Source: Stieleria bergensis (lineage in GTDB: Bacteria; Planctomycetota; Planctomycetia; Pirellulales; Pirellulaceae). From it: a stretch of DNA of 64,000 bases. Shown here piece after piece: positions 1 to 8,823 of this stretch. The stretch spans positions 4,778,375-4,842,374 of the forward strand of contig CP036272.1 in the NCBI GenBank assembly GCA_007745635.1, read 5' to 3'. Below the pieces are notes generated by a model that ran no database searches, had not been told where the DNA came from, and was given only the letters and a program-made list of their open reading frames with translations. Each line of letters starts with the position of its first letter. The first letter of the stretch is position 1. Both the position numbers and the translations under genes were made by a program.

Positions 1-1
1 T

Positions 2-334
2 TGCCAGAACAAGTTAACCGAAACGCTGCTGAACGTTGATGGCGGACTGGCTCCGACCCCGGTCAGTCGCAATGCGGTTGACTCCTACGACAGCGACTCT
101 TTGGAGACGTTCTATTTCACTCTGGAAATCAATCCCGGTGAAATCAGCGGCCTTCTGTCTCTTCGCGGCACCGTGGAAGTCATGGATCCCGAAGAACAAG
201 TGACGATCGCAACGTATTCGATCGACCGCTGGATCGTCGATCCGGACATCGGGTTGATCGAAATGGAGCAAGAGGAAATGGCGGCTCGTGAAGAGATTGC
301 CAATGGTGGTGCTGCAAGCGGAGGGATCGAATGA
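2..334 (+). CDS. T2SS pseudopilin-like protein, C-terminal part (5' end outside window)
   Basis: The reading frame is open from base 2 and stops at 332-334, giving the last 110 residues of a protein whose start lies upstream. There is no prepilin peptide in the visible part, so the pseudopilin call rests on position: it immediately precedes a prepilin-type protein and a GspK-like protein, and its TGA overlaps the next ATG (ATGA). The visible part is an acidic beta-rich domain ending in an EMEQEEMAAREE stretch and a Gly/Ala tail. A GspI- or GspH-like minor pseudopilin is the best guess; the exact subunit cannot be decided from the C terminus alone. Confidence 0.6.
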   Translation, partial: CQNKLTETLLNVDGGLAPTPVSRNAVDSYDSDSLETFYFTLEINPGEISGLLSLRGTVEVMDPEEQVTIATYSIDRWIVDPDIGLIEMEQEEMAAREEIANGGAASGGIE

Positions 335-1356
335 GTCACGCTTGTTGCCCGCGATCGAAACGGCATTTCGCTGGCGGTTTCACGCTGCTGGAAATGGTGC
401 TCTCACTAGCCCTGTCCCTGATCATCCTAGGCATGATCAGCTACGCATTGAACTTCTTTACCATTGAAGTCGATCGCAGCGATCGAGAAATCCGCCGCAC
501 CATGCTAGCCGCGGCACTGATGCAGATGATCGAAGACGATCTTGCAGGCGCCTTACGCCCCAAACCACTGGACACCTCGGCGCTGGAGGAACTGCTTAGC
601 AGCACCGCGCAGGGTGCGGCCTCGATGGGTGGCGCAGCGGCCGGCGGAGACGACACATCCGACACCGATGACGCCAGCGCTCCCCCCGACGATTCCACCA
701 CGGGTGATAGCGATGTCCTCACTGACGACACTCTGGAGACCGGCGATACACTGGGCACCCTGGTCGAGCCAGGTTTGATCGGAAACCAGTTCCAGCTGCA
801 ATTTGACACCAGCCGTCTGCCAAGGCTGGAGGAATACACCAACATCATTGACGATGAAACCTTCAGCACCGTCGTCGATGTCCCCAGTGACATGAAAACC
901 GTCACCTACTATGTCCAGCAAGCCGGCGCGATGTCGGTTCAAGACCAAGCAGCCAAACTGAACAACCAAACGGACAGCAGCGTCAATCAGGGCGGCGGAC
1001 TAGTACGTCGCTCGATCGATCGAGCGGCCACCCAGTTCAGCATGAACAATGGCAACTTGACCACCTTGATGCAAACCGGAGACGTCTTGGCGCCGGAGGT
1101 CGTGGCGATTGAGTTTTCTTACTGGGACGGCCTGCTTTGGCAGATCGAATGGGACAGTGACTTAACGGACTCCTTGCCCCTGGCCATCAAGGTCACCATG
1201 CAAATGATCGACCCCATGGACCTGGACGCTGAACAGACACCGCGAGTGTTTGAACACATCGTCCGTCTACCGATGGGTGAAATGGCTGAAGAAGAAGAGG
1301 AAGAAATGCTCGACGGCACGACCTCTTCGGACACCTCTAGCGAGGCCGTCCAATGA
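331..1356 (+). CDS. Minor pseudopilin, GspJ-like
   Basis: A 341-residue protein with a class III prepilin signal: a short basic leader, then G16-F17 as the processing site, Glu at mature position 5 (E21) and a roughly 20-residue hydrophobic helix. Prepilin peptidase would cleave after G16, and the mature protein would join the inner-membrane pseudopilus of a type II secretion system. Residues 100-140 are an Asp/Ser/Thr/Gly-rich low-complexity insertion, and the C-terminal tail is Glu-rich (EEEEEE), so it is longer than the usual GspJ of about 200 residues. Both ends overlap neighbouring genes by ATGA, so it is translationally coupled. The assignment to J rather than another minor pseudopilin relies on its place directly before the GspK-like gene. 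Confidence 0.75.
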   Translation: MSHACCPRSKRHFAGGFTLLEMVLSLALSLIILGMISYALNFFTIEVDRSDREIRRTMLAAALMQMIEDDLAGALRPKPLDTSALEELLSSTAQGAASMGGAAAGGDDTSDTDDASAPPDDSTTGDSDVLTDDTLETGDTLGTLVEPGLIGNQFQLQFDTSRLPRLEEYTNIIDDETFSTVVDVPSDMKTVTYYVQQAGAMSVQDQAAKLNNQTDSSVNQGGGLVRRSIDRAATQFSMNNGNLTTLMQTGDVLAPEVVAIEFSYWDGLLWQIEWDSDLTDSLPLAIKVTMQMIDPMDLDAEQTPRVFEHIVRLPMGEMAEEEEEEMLDGTTSSDTSSEAVQ

Positions 1357-3056
1357 ACCAATCACGCTTCTCTGAATCAGCAACGAATCACCGCCAAGCA
1401 TTCGGACCGCGCCGCAACGGCTTCTATATTGTCATGGCCTTGGTCATGATTGTCGTAGCCACCTATGGCGTTTACTCATTCAGCAACATCATGGTGGTCT
1501 ACGATGACGCGGCGTATTTACGCGGCGACATCGTCCGTGCTCGCGCCGCAGCCCAGTCGGGAATCGAGTCCGTCCGACTGCTGCTGTCAAATCCTCCCGT
1601 TGAACGCATCAACATGGGCGGCGTTTACAACAACGCCAACCTGTTTCAGTCGGTCCCCGTTTCGGCTCAAGATGAAGGGAATGTTTGCAACTTTTCGATC
1701 GTCGCTCCGTCATTGACCGAAGAGGGCTCACTGGGAGGTGTTCGGTTTGGACTGCAAGACGAATCGACGCGGCTAAACGTCAACACGCTGATCGTCTTAG
1801 AAGAAAACGCACAGGGATTAACCGCAGCTCTGGAACTGATGGCAGCCGCCACCGAGAGCGACCCGTCGTCACTAATGTTAGGCGACAGCTTGGCGACGTC
1901 GCTGTTGCTGGCGCTACCGGGAATGAGCCCCGAACTTGCCGACTGTATCATGGACTGGTTGGACGCCGACGACGAAGCCCGACCCTATGGAGCCGAAAGC
2001 GAGTACTACAGCACACTGCCGACACCCTACGAACCGGCCAACGGCGCGGTGACGAGTGTCGAAGAATTGCTGCTCGTCAACGGCATGACACCCGCGTTAC
2101 TCTTTGGTGCCGACGCCAATCGCAACGGTGTTTTGGATCCGGACGAACAACAACGCTATAACGTCACCGTGGACACTCCCGGTGTGCTGGGCTTGGCAAA
2201 CTACTTGACCGTGTACGGCAAGGAAGCCAATAAGCAATTGGACGGTTCGTTTCGAGTGAACGTCAATTCGGATGACCTGGAAACGCTTTACGAAGACCTG
2301 ACCGCCGTGCTCGAAGATGAACGGTACGCCAGTTTCATTTGCGCCTACAGGCAATACGGCGCCCCGTCGGCCCAACTGACCAGCTCTCTTGCTAGCGCAT
2401 CGGGCGGCAACAGTCAAATCAACCCTGGGGCGACCTCAGGCGGTACGCCGCAACCTTGGGATGTCGGTGTGATGTCAGATTTGGACCTCAGCGCTGGCGG
2501 CGACAATAAGTTCACACAAGTCTTACAACTGGTCGACGCCACGGTCACCATCGGTTCGGGCAACAACGCCAGGACTTACTCCAGTCCCTTCGATTTGCTG
2601 ACACTGGAATCGTACCTTCCAATTATCATGGACAGGCTGTCGACCTCCGATTCGCCAGAGATGCCGGGCCGGATCAATATCAATGAATGCCCTGCCGAGA
2701 TGCTCTACGGGATTCCGCTGCTGACCGAAGAACAGGTCGGTTTGATTTTGGAATCACGCAACTCGGCCGGTGACGACGAAAACCACCAGTTTGAAACTTG
2801 GCCGCTGGCCGAGGGCATTTTGACCTTGGATCAAATGGTCAACGTGCTGCCTTTGATCACCTGCGGTGGTGACGTGTATCGGGCCCAAGTGGTCGGTTAC
2901 TTCGAATCCACCGGCTTGTTCCATCGTCGAGAAGTCATCATCGATGCCACGACAGTCAATCCTAAAGTGATTTTCTTTCGTGACTTAAGCCATCTGGGAC
3001 GCGGCTTCGACCTGTCCGTCCTGGGACTCCGAAACTCAATCACCGAAACACAATAA
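1353..3056 (+). CDS. Type II secretion GspK-like minor pseudopilin
   Basis: A 567-residue protein. After a basic N terminus (PRRNGF) comes a hydrophobic helix at about residues 24-47, as in GspK, which caps the pseudopilus tip and lacks the usual Glu5. Residues from about 185 (SPELADCIMDWLDADDE) match the GspK region that holds helix-hairpin-helix and calcium-binding loops; NRNGVLDPDEQ near residue 255 is an EF-hand-like loop. A second hairpin-helix motif, INECPAEMLYGIP, lies near residue 443. It is longer than the enterobacterial protein (about 320 residues), which is usual for the long GspK forms of planctomycetes and deltaproteobacteria. The ATG overlaps the stop of the preceding gene, placing it in the same operon. 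Confidence 0.85.
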   Translation: MNQSRFSESATNHRQAFGPRRNGFYIVMALVMIVVATYGVYSFSNIMVVYDDAAYLRGDIVRARAAAQSGIESVRLLLSNPPVERINMGGVYNNANLFQSVPVSAQDEGNVCNFSIVAPSLTEEGSLGGVRFGLQDESTRLNVNTLIVLEENAQGLTAALELMAAATESDPSSLMLGDSLATSLLLALPGMSPELADCIMDWLDADDEARPYGAESEYYSTLPTPYEPANGAVTSVEELLLVNGMTPALLFGADANRNGVLDPDEQQRYNVTVDTPGVLGLANYLTVYGKEANKQLDGSFRVNVNSDDLETLYEDLTAVLEDERYASFICAYRQYGAPSAQLTSSLASASGGNSQINPGATSGGTPQPWDVGVMSDLDLSAGGDNKFTQVLQLVDATVTIGSGNNARTYSSPFDLLTLESYLPIIMDRLSTSDSPEMPGRININECPAEMLYGIPLLTEEQVGLILESRNSAGDDENHQFETWPLAEGILTLDQMVNVLPLITCGGDVYRAQVVGYFESTGLFHRREVIIDATTVNPKVIFFRDLSHLGRGFDLSVLGLRNSITETQ

Positions 3057-3141
3057 CTCCGCTGTCTCGTTTGACGAATCAGCTCAACTGTGAACCGCCC
3101 GGTCAACAACCGTTGTTCATCTAGCAACAAGTCCAATCGTT

Positions 3142-4998
3142 ATGCCACAGAAAATCGCCCTCGACTATGACGACAATGAGCTTCGTGTGGTCGTTGCCCA
3201 GTGCAGCGGATCACGCGTGCACGTGTCCGATGCGCGAGTCATCCCCATTGATGAATCCAGCTCGCCCTCCCAAGAGCTGCGCAGCTTCATTTCCGAAAAC
3301 AGTCTGCAAAAGACCGATGTTCTGGTCGCTGTTGGTCGCGGCAAAGCGGAACTGCGCGAACTGCGTTTGCCGATTGTGCCGCCAGAAGAACTGCCTGACA
3401 TGGTTCGCTTTCAGGCCATCCGTAGCTTTGCCTCGGCAAGTGACCGAGCCCTGGTGGATTTCTTGGAAACGGGTCGCGACGGCGAGATCTCATTGATCGC
3501 AGCTGCGATGTCGCCTACCGACATGGACCAACTGAGAGAACTTTGCCAGACTTCAGAGCTGAACATTCAGCGGGCAGCCTTGCGACCGCTGACCGCGGCG
3601 CCACTTTACCTGAAGTCCAAGGGAAGCGTCCCCATTTGCGTCTTGATCGACCTCTTAACGGACGATGCCGAGATCACCGTCGCTCGTGATGGCAAGGTGA
3701 TCTTCGTGCGAACCGTTCGCCTGCCACAAGAAGACGAGCATCGCAGCAACGCCATTGCCGCCGAAATCAAACGGACCCTGATGGCCTGCGGGGAAACCAA
3801 CCACGCCGATCGCATCATCGTCTGGGGAACACAGCAAGTTCATCAAGCTGACCTGGATGCCATCCGAACCTCGTCCGGTTGCCAAGACGTCCAAGCAGTG
3901 AACCCCTTTGACTTGGTCGATCTTAAAATGCCTGCCGATCAGGTGCCCGCACATGTTGGACGATTGGCCCCACTGGTTGGCCTGCTGGCAGCCGACGAAG
4001 GATCACCACAGAGCCTGATCGATTTCCTGAATCCACGCGAGCGCCCCGAAGACAAACCGGACCATGTCAAACGAGCTTGCATGATCGGTGGCCCGATCGC
4101 GGCAGTGGTTCTGGTCGGCGCTCTGATCATGCTGCAACTGCGTTCGCTGGACCAACAGATCGCGACCGCTGAAACCACCGCCAACCAACTGGCCTCCAAA
4201 GCGGACGAAGCCCAGAAGCGCGTTGCCCAAACCGAAGAAATCGACGTCTTCCTGGACGAGGACGTGCACTGGCTGGACGAATTCAAACGCATTGCCGCCA
4301 ACGTGCCGCCAAGCGACCAAATGATTGTCAGCAACGTCTACGCCAGCTCCACTGCCAAGGGCGGCGGAACCATCAAGTTCGCCGGAGCAGTGGTCTCGCC
4401 GGATGTCATCGAAACGATGGAGTCCGCGCTTCGTGAAGCCAACTACCAAGTCCAAAGTGGCAGTTCCAACAAACTGCCCCGCGCGACTCGCTACACCTGG
4501 TCCTTCGATGAAACCATTACCATTCCCGCCTCGGCGGTCCGCCAAGCTCGCGAAGAAAGACTGGCTGCTATGAAAGCAGCGGAGAATGGCGAAACCGCCG
4601 ACCCAAAGGAAGCTTCCGAATCAGAGCCAGCCGAACAGACGGCCCCCGTGACTGAGCAGCCCGCTGAAGATCAAGAAGCTGAAGATCAAGAAGCTGAAGA
4701 TCAAGAAGCTGACGACCAAGAAGCTGACGACCAAGAAGCTGACGACCAAGAAGCTGACGATCAAGATGCTGACGCACCAGTCGAGTCAACAGAGCAGCCA
4801 TTGCCTGACGACCAGACAAAGCCCTCCGACCAGGAGGGTGAATCGGCTGTGCCGGATGCCTCCGAAGCGTCTTCCGAAGCTGCCCCAGAAACCTCCGTCC
4901 CTGATTCATCGGCCTCTGGAGCCGAGGCTTCGCCCACAACCACCTCCCCACCAACCACTGACGCTGCAGCAACATCCTCTCAGGAGCAAGACCAATGA
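3142..4998 (+). CDS. PilM/GspL-like actin-fold protein with PilN-like membrane part
   Basis: A 618-residue protein. Residues 1-300 resemble the actin-like cytoplasmic domain of PilM/GspL (family inference: ILRELRLPIVP-type strand, RTVRLP-type core). A single transmembrane helix lies near residues 313-334, followed by a coiled segment and a PilN-like periplasmic domain to about residue 470, so PilM and PilN functions appear to sit on one chain, as in GspL. The C-terminal 140 residues are acidic low complexity, including seven near-identical pentapeptides of the type AEDQE/ADDQE encoded by a 15-bp tandem repeat at 4663-4767. It would anchor the pseudopilus assembly platform in the inner membrane. 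An 85-bp gap separates it from gspK; its stop overlaps the next ATG. Confidence 0.75.
   Translation: MPQKIALDYDDNELRVVVAQCSGSRVHVSDARVIPIDESSSPSQELRSFISENSLQKTDVLVAVGRGKAELRELRLPIVPPEELPDMVRFQAIRSFASASDRALVDFLETGRDGEISLIAAAMSPTDMDQLRELCQTSELNIQRAALRPLTAAPLYLKSKGSVPICVLIDLLTDDAEITVARDGKVIFVRTVRLPQEDEHRSNAIAAEIKRTLMACGETNHADRIIVWGTQQVHQADLDAIRTSSGCQDVQAVNPFDLVDLKMPADQVPAHVGRLAPLVGLLAADEGSPQSLIDFLNPRERPEDKPDHVKRACMIGGPIAAVVLVGALIMLQLRSLDQQIATAETTANQLASKADEAQKRVAQTEEIDVFLDEDVHWLDEFKRIAANVPPSDQMIVSNVYASSTAKGGGTIKFAGAVVSPDVIETMESALREANYQVQSGSSNKLPRATRYTWSFDETITIPASAVRQAREERLAAMKAAENGETADPKEASESEPAEQTAPVTEQPAEDQEAEDQEAEDQEADDQEADDQEADDQEADDQDADAPVESTEQPLPDDQTKPSDQEGESAVPDASEASSEAAPETSVPDSSASGAEASPTTTSPPTTDAAATSSQEQDQ
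4663..4767 (+). repeat. 15-bp in-frame tandem repeat (AEDQE/ADDQE), about 7 copies
   Basis: Seven 15-bp units starting at 4663, 4678, 4693, 4708, 4723, 4738 and 4753. The first three are gctgaagatcaagaa, later ones gctgacgaccaagaa, the last diverges. The period is a multiple of three, so copy-number change by slippage would lengthen or shorten the acidic tail of the PilM/GspL-like protein without a frameshift. Confidence 0.95.
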
Positions 4999-6197
4999 CA
5001 CAACGAGAACGCTTTTTGGCGATCCTAGTCGGTGGCGGCGTGCTGCTGGTTGTCCTCCAGTGGTGCTTCACAAGCTATCGCGGTGCCGTGCAGCAACGGC
5101 AGACAAAACTGTCGACCGTCTCGAATCAAATCAAGACGCGCACCGAGATGCAATTGATGGGAGAAATTGCCGCGGTACGGATGGACGACTACGCGCTGCG
5201 ATCGCTGCCCAGCGACATCAATCAGGCTCGCAGTCTGTACACCGGCTGGCTGCTATCGGTCATGAATTCGAACAACGCGAAAGACATCAAAGTAATGCCC
5301 AGCACGCCGATGCCAGTCCGCGCGAATAAACCCGATGGCTATGATCGCTTGGCCACTCGCCTGCCGTTCAATGTGACCGGCAACAGCGAGATCGAAGACT
5401 TGCTGGCGATCCTGCATGACATCCAGGCCAAAGGATTCTTGCACCGGATCAAAAAAGTCGATTTCAAGCCGTCGCGACGAGGCGAAGGCTTTGACTTCTC
5501 GCTCGATATCCATGCCTTGGCACTGGCCACCGCACCAGAGGAACCGCGTGAAAAAGATCATGGAGCCTGGCGAGTGGAACCGGACCTGGAAGGTTACAAA
5601 AATGTGATTTTGAATCGCAATCTGTTTGAACCGCCAAACAACAAACCCTCGTTTGCTGGCATCCGAGCCCTTGAAGGCATCATCGGTCGCGATGAATCAT
5701 TCACCTTGGCATTCAAAGATGCCGAAGATCATGCGCTTTCGTATGAAATCATCGATGGCCCTGGCAATGCCCAGATCGATTCACGAACCGGAACCCTGCG
5801 GATTCGCTCCGACGAAGTTTCGGAACTGGAAGTCACTGTCCGCGCAATCGACGATGGCTACCCCAAACAAACCACCGAAGAAACCCTGGTCATTAAGTTC
5901 GTTGAACCGCCACCACCAGAAGAACCCGAACCAGAGCCGCTGAAGTTTGATGACGCCAAACAAAGCTATCTGACCGGACTGGTTCAAGGCGCCAACGACT
6001 GGACTGCGTGGATCAATGTTCGCACCCAAGGCAAGACGCTGAAGCTGCGCGTGGGTGACGAATTCCAAATCGGCAGCGTCCGTGGCACCATTACGTCGAT
6101 CAACGCTGATCAAGTGGAAATCAAACTGGACGACAAACTCGTGACGCTGACCAGCAAAGTCGCGCTGAAGGATGCTGTTGATCAAGCATCCGAGTAA
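4995..6197 (+). CDS. GspM/PilO-like inner-membrane protein with cadherin-like and GspC-like domains
   Basis: A 400-residue protein whose ATG overlaps the previous stop (ATGA). One transmembrane helix at residues 7-25 is followed by a PilO/GspM-like helical and ferredoxin-like region (about 35-180). Residues 205-220 (NVILNRNLFEPPN) look like the start of the GspC/PilP homology region ('RNLF' motif), but an Ig- or cadherin-like repeat is inserted at about 225-305 (YEIIDGPGNAQIDSRTG). A proline/glutamate linker and a small beta domain follow (320-395, KLRVGDEFQIGSVRGTI), typical of GspC HR/PilP. The chain therefore appears to combine GspM-type and GspC-type functions, linking the platform to the outer-membrane secretin. 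The domain reading is by eye; a profile search would settle it. Confidence 0.65.
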   Translation: MTQRERFLAILVGGGVLLVVLQWCFTSYRGAVQQRQTKLSTVSNQIKTRTEMQLMGEIAAVRMDDYALRSLPSDINQARSLYTGWLLSVMNSNNAKDIKVMPSTPMPVRANKPDGYDRLATRLPFNVTGNSEIEDLLAILHDIQAKGFLHRIKKVDFKPSRRGEGFDFSLDIHALALATAPEEPREKDHGAWRVEPDLEGYKNVILNRNLFEPPNNKPSFAGIRALEGIIGRDESFTLAFKDAEDHALSYEIIDGPGNAQIDSRTGTLRIRSDEVSELEVTVRAIDDGYPKQTTEETLVIKFVEPPPPEEPEPEPLKFDDAKQSYLTGLVQGANDWTAWINVRTQGKTLKLRVGDEFQIGSVRGTITSINADQVEIKLDDKLVTLTSKVALKDAVDQASE

Positions 6198-6225
6198 TCC
6201 GGCCACCACGGGCACGATGACGAGA

Positions 6226-6300
6226 CAGGCCACTGCATCACAGGCCACTGCATCACAGGCCACTGCATCACAGGCCACTGCATCACAGGCCACTGCATCA
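6226..6300 (+). repeat. 15-bp tandem repeat, 5 perfect copies
   Basis: Unit caggccactgcatca repeated exactly at 6226, 6241, 6256, 6271 and 6286, just after the stop of the T2SS operon. Perfect identity suggests recent expansion or active homogenisation. Confidence 0.95.
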
Positions 6301-6374
6301 CAGGGCCCCCGACGCAGCTTGCCACAATCAACCGCCAGGCCCCTGGCCGATCGGCACTGCTCTGATGCTTTGCG

Positions 6375-6426
6375 CTGATGCACTGGGCTGATGCACTGGG
6401 CTGATACTTGGGGCTGATACTTGGGG
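6375..6426 (+). repeat. 13-bp tandem repeat, 2+2 copies
   Basis: Two copies of ctgatgcactggg (6375, 6388) followed by two of ctgatacttgggg (6401, 6414), then a partial ctgatcact. Two sub-variants in pairs suggest two rounds of duplication. Confidence 0.9.
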
Positions 6427-6590
6427 CTGATCACTTCCCCCGCTCGGATCACTTCGTCAGCGCACCTGATCGCGGGGAGCTTCTCGTCTGGAAATCGACG
6501 GCGTCTGGCAATCCAGCGCAGGCAAAGTTACACTTGGGTGCAGCGGACCACCTCAGTCCCTCCCGCCTTTTTCTTTCCGCTGGATGATCC

Positions 6591-7937
6591 ATGCCTGAAT
6601 CAAGAACCCACAAGGCTCTGCAGCGCATCGTTGCTGCCGCCACGCTTTCCATCCTTGGTGTCAACGCTGCCGCAGAATCTCCCTGGCCCCAGTTCCGTGG
6701 CCCAGCCGGTGACGGCATCGTCACTGACTGCGAAGTGCCACTGACGTTTTCTGATTCGCAAAACGTGACTTGGAAAACGGAACTCGAAGGCAAGGGCTGG
6801 TCATCACCCGTGGTGGCTGACGGAGTGATCTGGCTGACCAACTCGATTGAAGTCTTGCCAACCGAAGAGGAGCGGCTGGAAATTTTGAAAGCCAGCGGCG
6901 TGGAGGAACGGAAATTCAAACAGCTGGCGGTTGCCAAATCGATCCGCTTGCAACTGCTTGCGCTGGACCTTCAATCGGGCAACTTGCTTGACACCATTGA
7001 ACTGACCACCGTTGAGCCTCCGGATCCGATTCACCCGCTGAACAGCTTTGCCTCGCCGACGCCTGTCATCGATGGTGACTACATTTATTGTCACTTCGGA
7101 ACCTACGGCACGCATTGCATTGACCGCGCCACCAAGAAAACAGTCTGGCAACGCCAGCTGCCTCTGGAACATGGCGTCGGCCCTGGCAGCTCACCCTTCA
7201 TCGATGGCCCGCGTTTGGTCTTGATTCAAGATGGCATGGATCGGCAGTACGTCACAGCGCTCGACAAGCTGACCGGCAGCACGATCTGGGAAACCGACCG
7301 CCCCGAAATGGACGCTCCCACCGGCGACCAGAAAAAGGCCTACTGCACGCCGATCAAGATTGTCGATCCCCAAGGACGCCCACAATTGATCTGCATGGGA
7401 TCACAGTGGATGGTTGCCTACGCTCCAGAATCTGGCAAGGAAATCTGGCGCGTCCGCCATGGCAAAGGCTTCTCAGTCGTCCCGCGACCTGTTTACGCGG
7501 ACGGCGTGGTTTACTTTTCCACGGGGTTTGGCAAAGCACAACTCTGGGCCGTAGGCGTCGACGGGTCCGGTGATGTCACCAAGAGTCATGTGAAGTGGAC
7601 TGTCCTGAGCGGTATCCCCACCAAACCCTCGCCGCTGGTTCACGATGGCCTGATCTATGTGATTGGAGACAGCGGCATTGCCCGCTGCTTTGACACCAAG
7701 AACGGCGAAGAAGTTTGGCGCAAACGAATTGGCGGCAAGTTCAGCGCCTCGCCATTACTGGTCAATGATCGAATTTACCTGGGTTCGCAAGAAGGCCTAG
7801 TCACCGTGCTAAGCGCTGGGGCGGACAGCGAGATGATCGCGGAAAATCAAGTCAGCGGACAGATCATGGCCAGCCCAGCAGTCTTCGATAACATGATCAT
7901 CCTGCGAACCAGCGAAGCGGTTTACCGAATTCAGTAA
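6591..7937 (+). CDS. Exported PQQ-like beta-propeller protein
   Basis: A 448-residue protein. The N terminus is a Sec signal peptide of about 28 residues ending AAAESP. The rest is a WD/PQQ-type propeller: recurring blades of the kind 'W...L..G..W..PVV.DG.IW', GKEIWRVRHGKG near residue 285 and GEEVWRKRIGGK near residue 372. The WPQFRGPAGDGI start of the mature protein is characteristic of planctomycete outer-membrane assembly BamB-like or 'PQQ-binding-like' proteins. No catalytic residues can be assigned, so it may be a structural or scaffold propeller rather than a PQQ dehydrogenase. It stands alone, with a terminator 47 bp downstream. Confidence 0.8.
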   Translation: MPESRTHKALQRIVAAATLSILGVNAAAESPWPQFRGPAGDGIVTDCEVPLTFSDSQNVTWKTELEGKGWSSPVVADGVIWLTNSIEVLPTEEERLEILKASGVEERKFKQLAVAKSIRLQLLALDLQSGNLLDTIELTTVEPPDPIHPLNSFASPTPVIDGDYIYCHFGTYGTHCIDRATKKTVWQRQLPLEHGVGPGSSPFIDGPRLVLIQDGMDRQYVTALDKLTGSTIWETDRPEMDAPTGDQKKAYCTPIKIVDPQGRPQLICMGSQWMVAYAPESGKEIWRVRHGKGFSVVPRPVYADGVVYFSTGFGKAQLWAVGVDGSGDVTKSHVKWTVLSGIPTKPSPLVHDGLIYVIGDSGIARCFDTKNGEEVWRKRIGGKFSASPLLVNDRIYLGSQEGLVTVLSAGADSEMIAENQVSGQIMASPAVFDNMIILRTSEAVYRIQ

Positions 7938-7983
7938 CTTGCCGAGCACGGGTATCTCCCTCTCACTACCGGACCTTCCTCTC

Positions 7984-8016
7984 GCCAGCTGGCCATTTTC
8001 AGGCCAGCTGGCTTTT
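7984..8016 (+). terminator. Rho-independent terminator after the PQQ propeller gene
   Basis: Perfect 11-bp inverted repeat, gccagctggcc (7984-7994) and ggccagctggc (8002-8012), with a 7-nt loop and then TTTTCTCT. It lies between the propeller gene and rsmE, and separates their transcription. Confidence 0.9.
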
Positions 8017-8033
8017 CTCTATCAAGCCAGCAA

Positions 8034-8774
8034 ATGACACGCCGTTACTATGTTCCCGACCTGCTTGAGCAGCACGGTTCGTTGGCACTCTCAGATGAAG
8101 AGGCACGGCATGCAGCCCGCGTGATGCGACTGCAGCCGGGGGACGCTCTTGAATTGTTCGACGGACAAGGACATCAGGCCGATGCCGTCGTGCTGCACAT
8201 CGACAAACGCAGCTGCACGGTGCAGTTCGAACCCGCCGCACTTGTCGACCGAGAACCTCGCCTGCACAGCCACCTGCTGATTGCACTGCCCAAACCGGAA
8301 CGGGCCAAAGAGATGGCCGAGCGGCTCTGCGAACTCGGCGTCGGCGAGATCACGCCGGTGTCTTGCCAACACACACAGCGGCCACCCACTCGCAACCTCC
8401 TGGAAAAACTCCGCCGCACCATGGTCGAGTCGTGCAAACAATCGACTCGCAACGTCGTGCCAGCACTGAACGACTGCATCGGCTTTGAACAGGCGGTGGA
8501 ACTCGCCAAGGACAATCCACCACTCGCCGCCTGGATCGCTCATCCCGGGGGACAAGAGTTGCTGGGGATCGACCTCGCTGAGCGGTCGTCAAACACAGAG
8601 AAACCGCCAAGTGGCCGCCAGAGCGTGCTTGCCTTGATCGGCCCTGAAGGGGGCTTCACCGATCAGGAAATGCAGATGGCCAGCGAAATGGGCTGGACCA
8701 ACGTTGGGCTCGGGAAACGAATCTACCGAGTGGAAACGGCGGCAGTGGTGATCCAAACGATGCTCTCTCGCTAA
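8034..8774 (+). CDS. rsmE: 16S rRNA (uracil-1498-N3)-methyltransferase RsmE
   Basis: A 246-residue SPOUT-family methyltransferase that methylates N3 of U1498 in 16S rRNA using S-adenosylmethionine. Residues 1-70 form the PUA-like RNA-binding domain with the family's RYYV and EARHAARVMRLQPGD motifs. The C-terminal knot carries LIGPEGGFTDQE and GLGKRIYRVETAAVV, the SAM-binding signature of RsmE. Length matches the family (about 240). It follows a terminator, so it must have its own promoter in the 17 bases or within the upstream hairpin region. Confidence 0.95.
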   Translation: MTRRYYVPDLLEQHGSLALSDEEARHAARVMRLQPGDALELFDGQGHQADAVVLHIDKRSCTVQFEPAALVDREPRLHSHLLIALPKPERAKEMAERLCELGVGEITPVSCQHTQRPPTRNLLEKLRRTMVESCKQSTRNVVPALNDCIGFEQAVELAKDNPPLAAWIAHPGGQELLGIDLAERSSNTEKPPSGRQSVLALIGPEGGFTDQEMQMASEMGWTNVGLGKRIYRVETAAVVIQTMLSR

Positions 8775-8823
8775 GACCAGCCAACCGAAGCGAGACGGCG
8801 ACTGGAATCTGCGCGGGGAGAGA

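Larger units (their letters stand above)
6198..6590. other. Intergenic stretch with two tandem repeat arrays
   Basis: No convincing gene. It contains the 15-bp array at 6226-6300 and the 13-bp array at 6375-6426 described separately. A short frame through the 15-bp array encodes repeated QATAS but lacks any support as a gene. Confidence 0.6.

Noticed and set aside
6226..6300. 15-bp array as CRISPR or coding QATAS protein
   Set aside because: There are no unique spacers, and the short frame overlaps the T2SS gene end without a ribosome-binding site.
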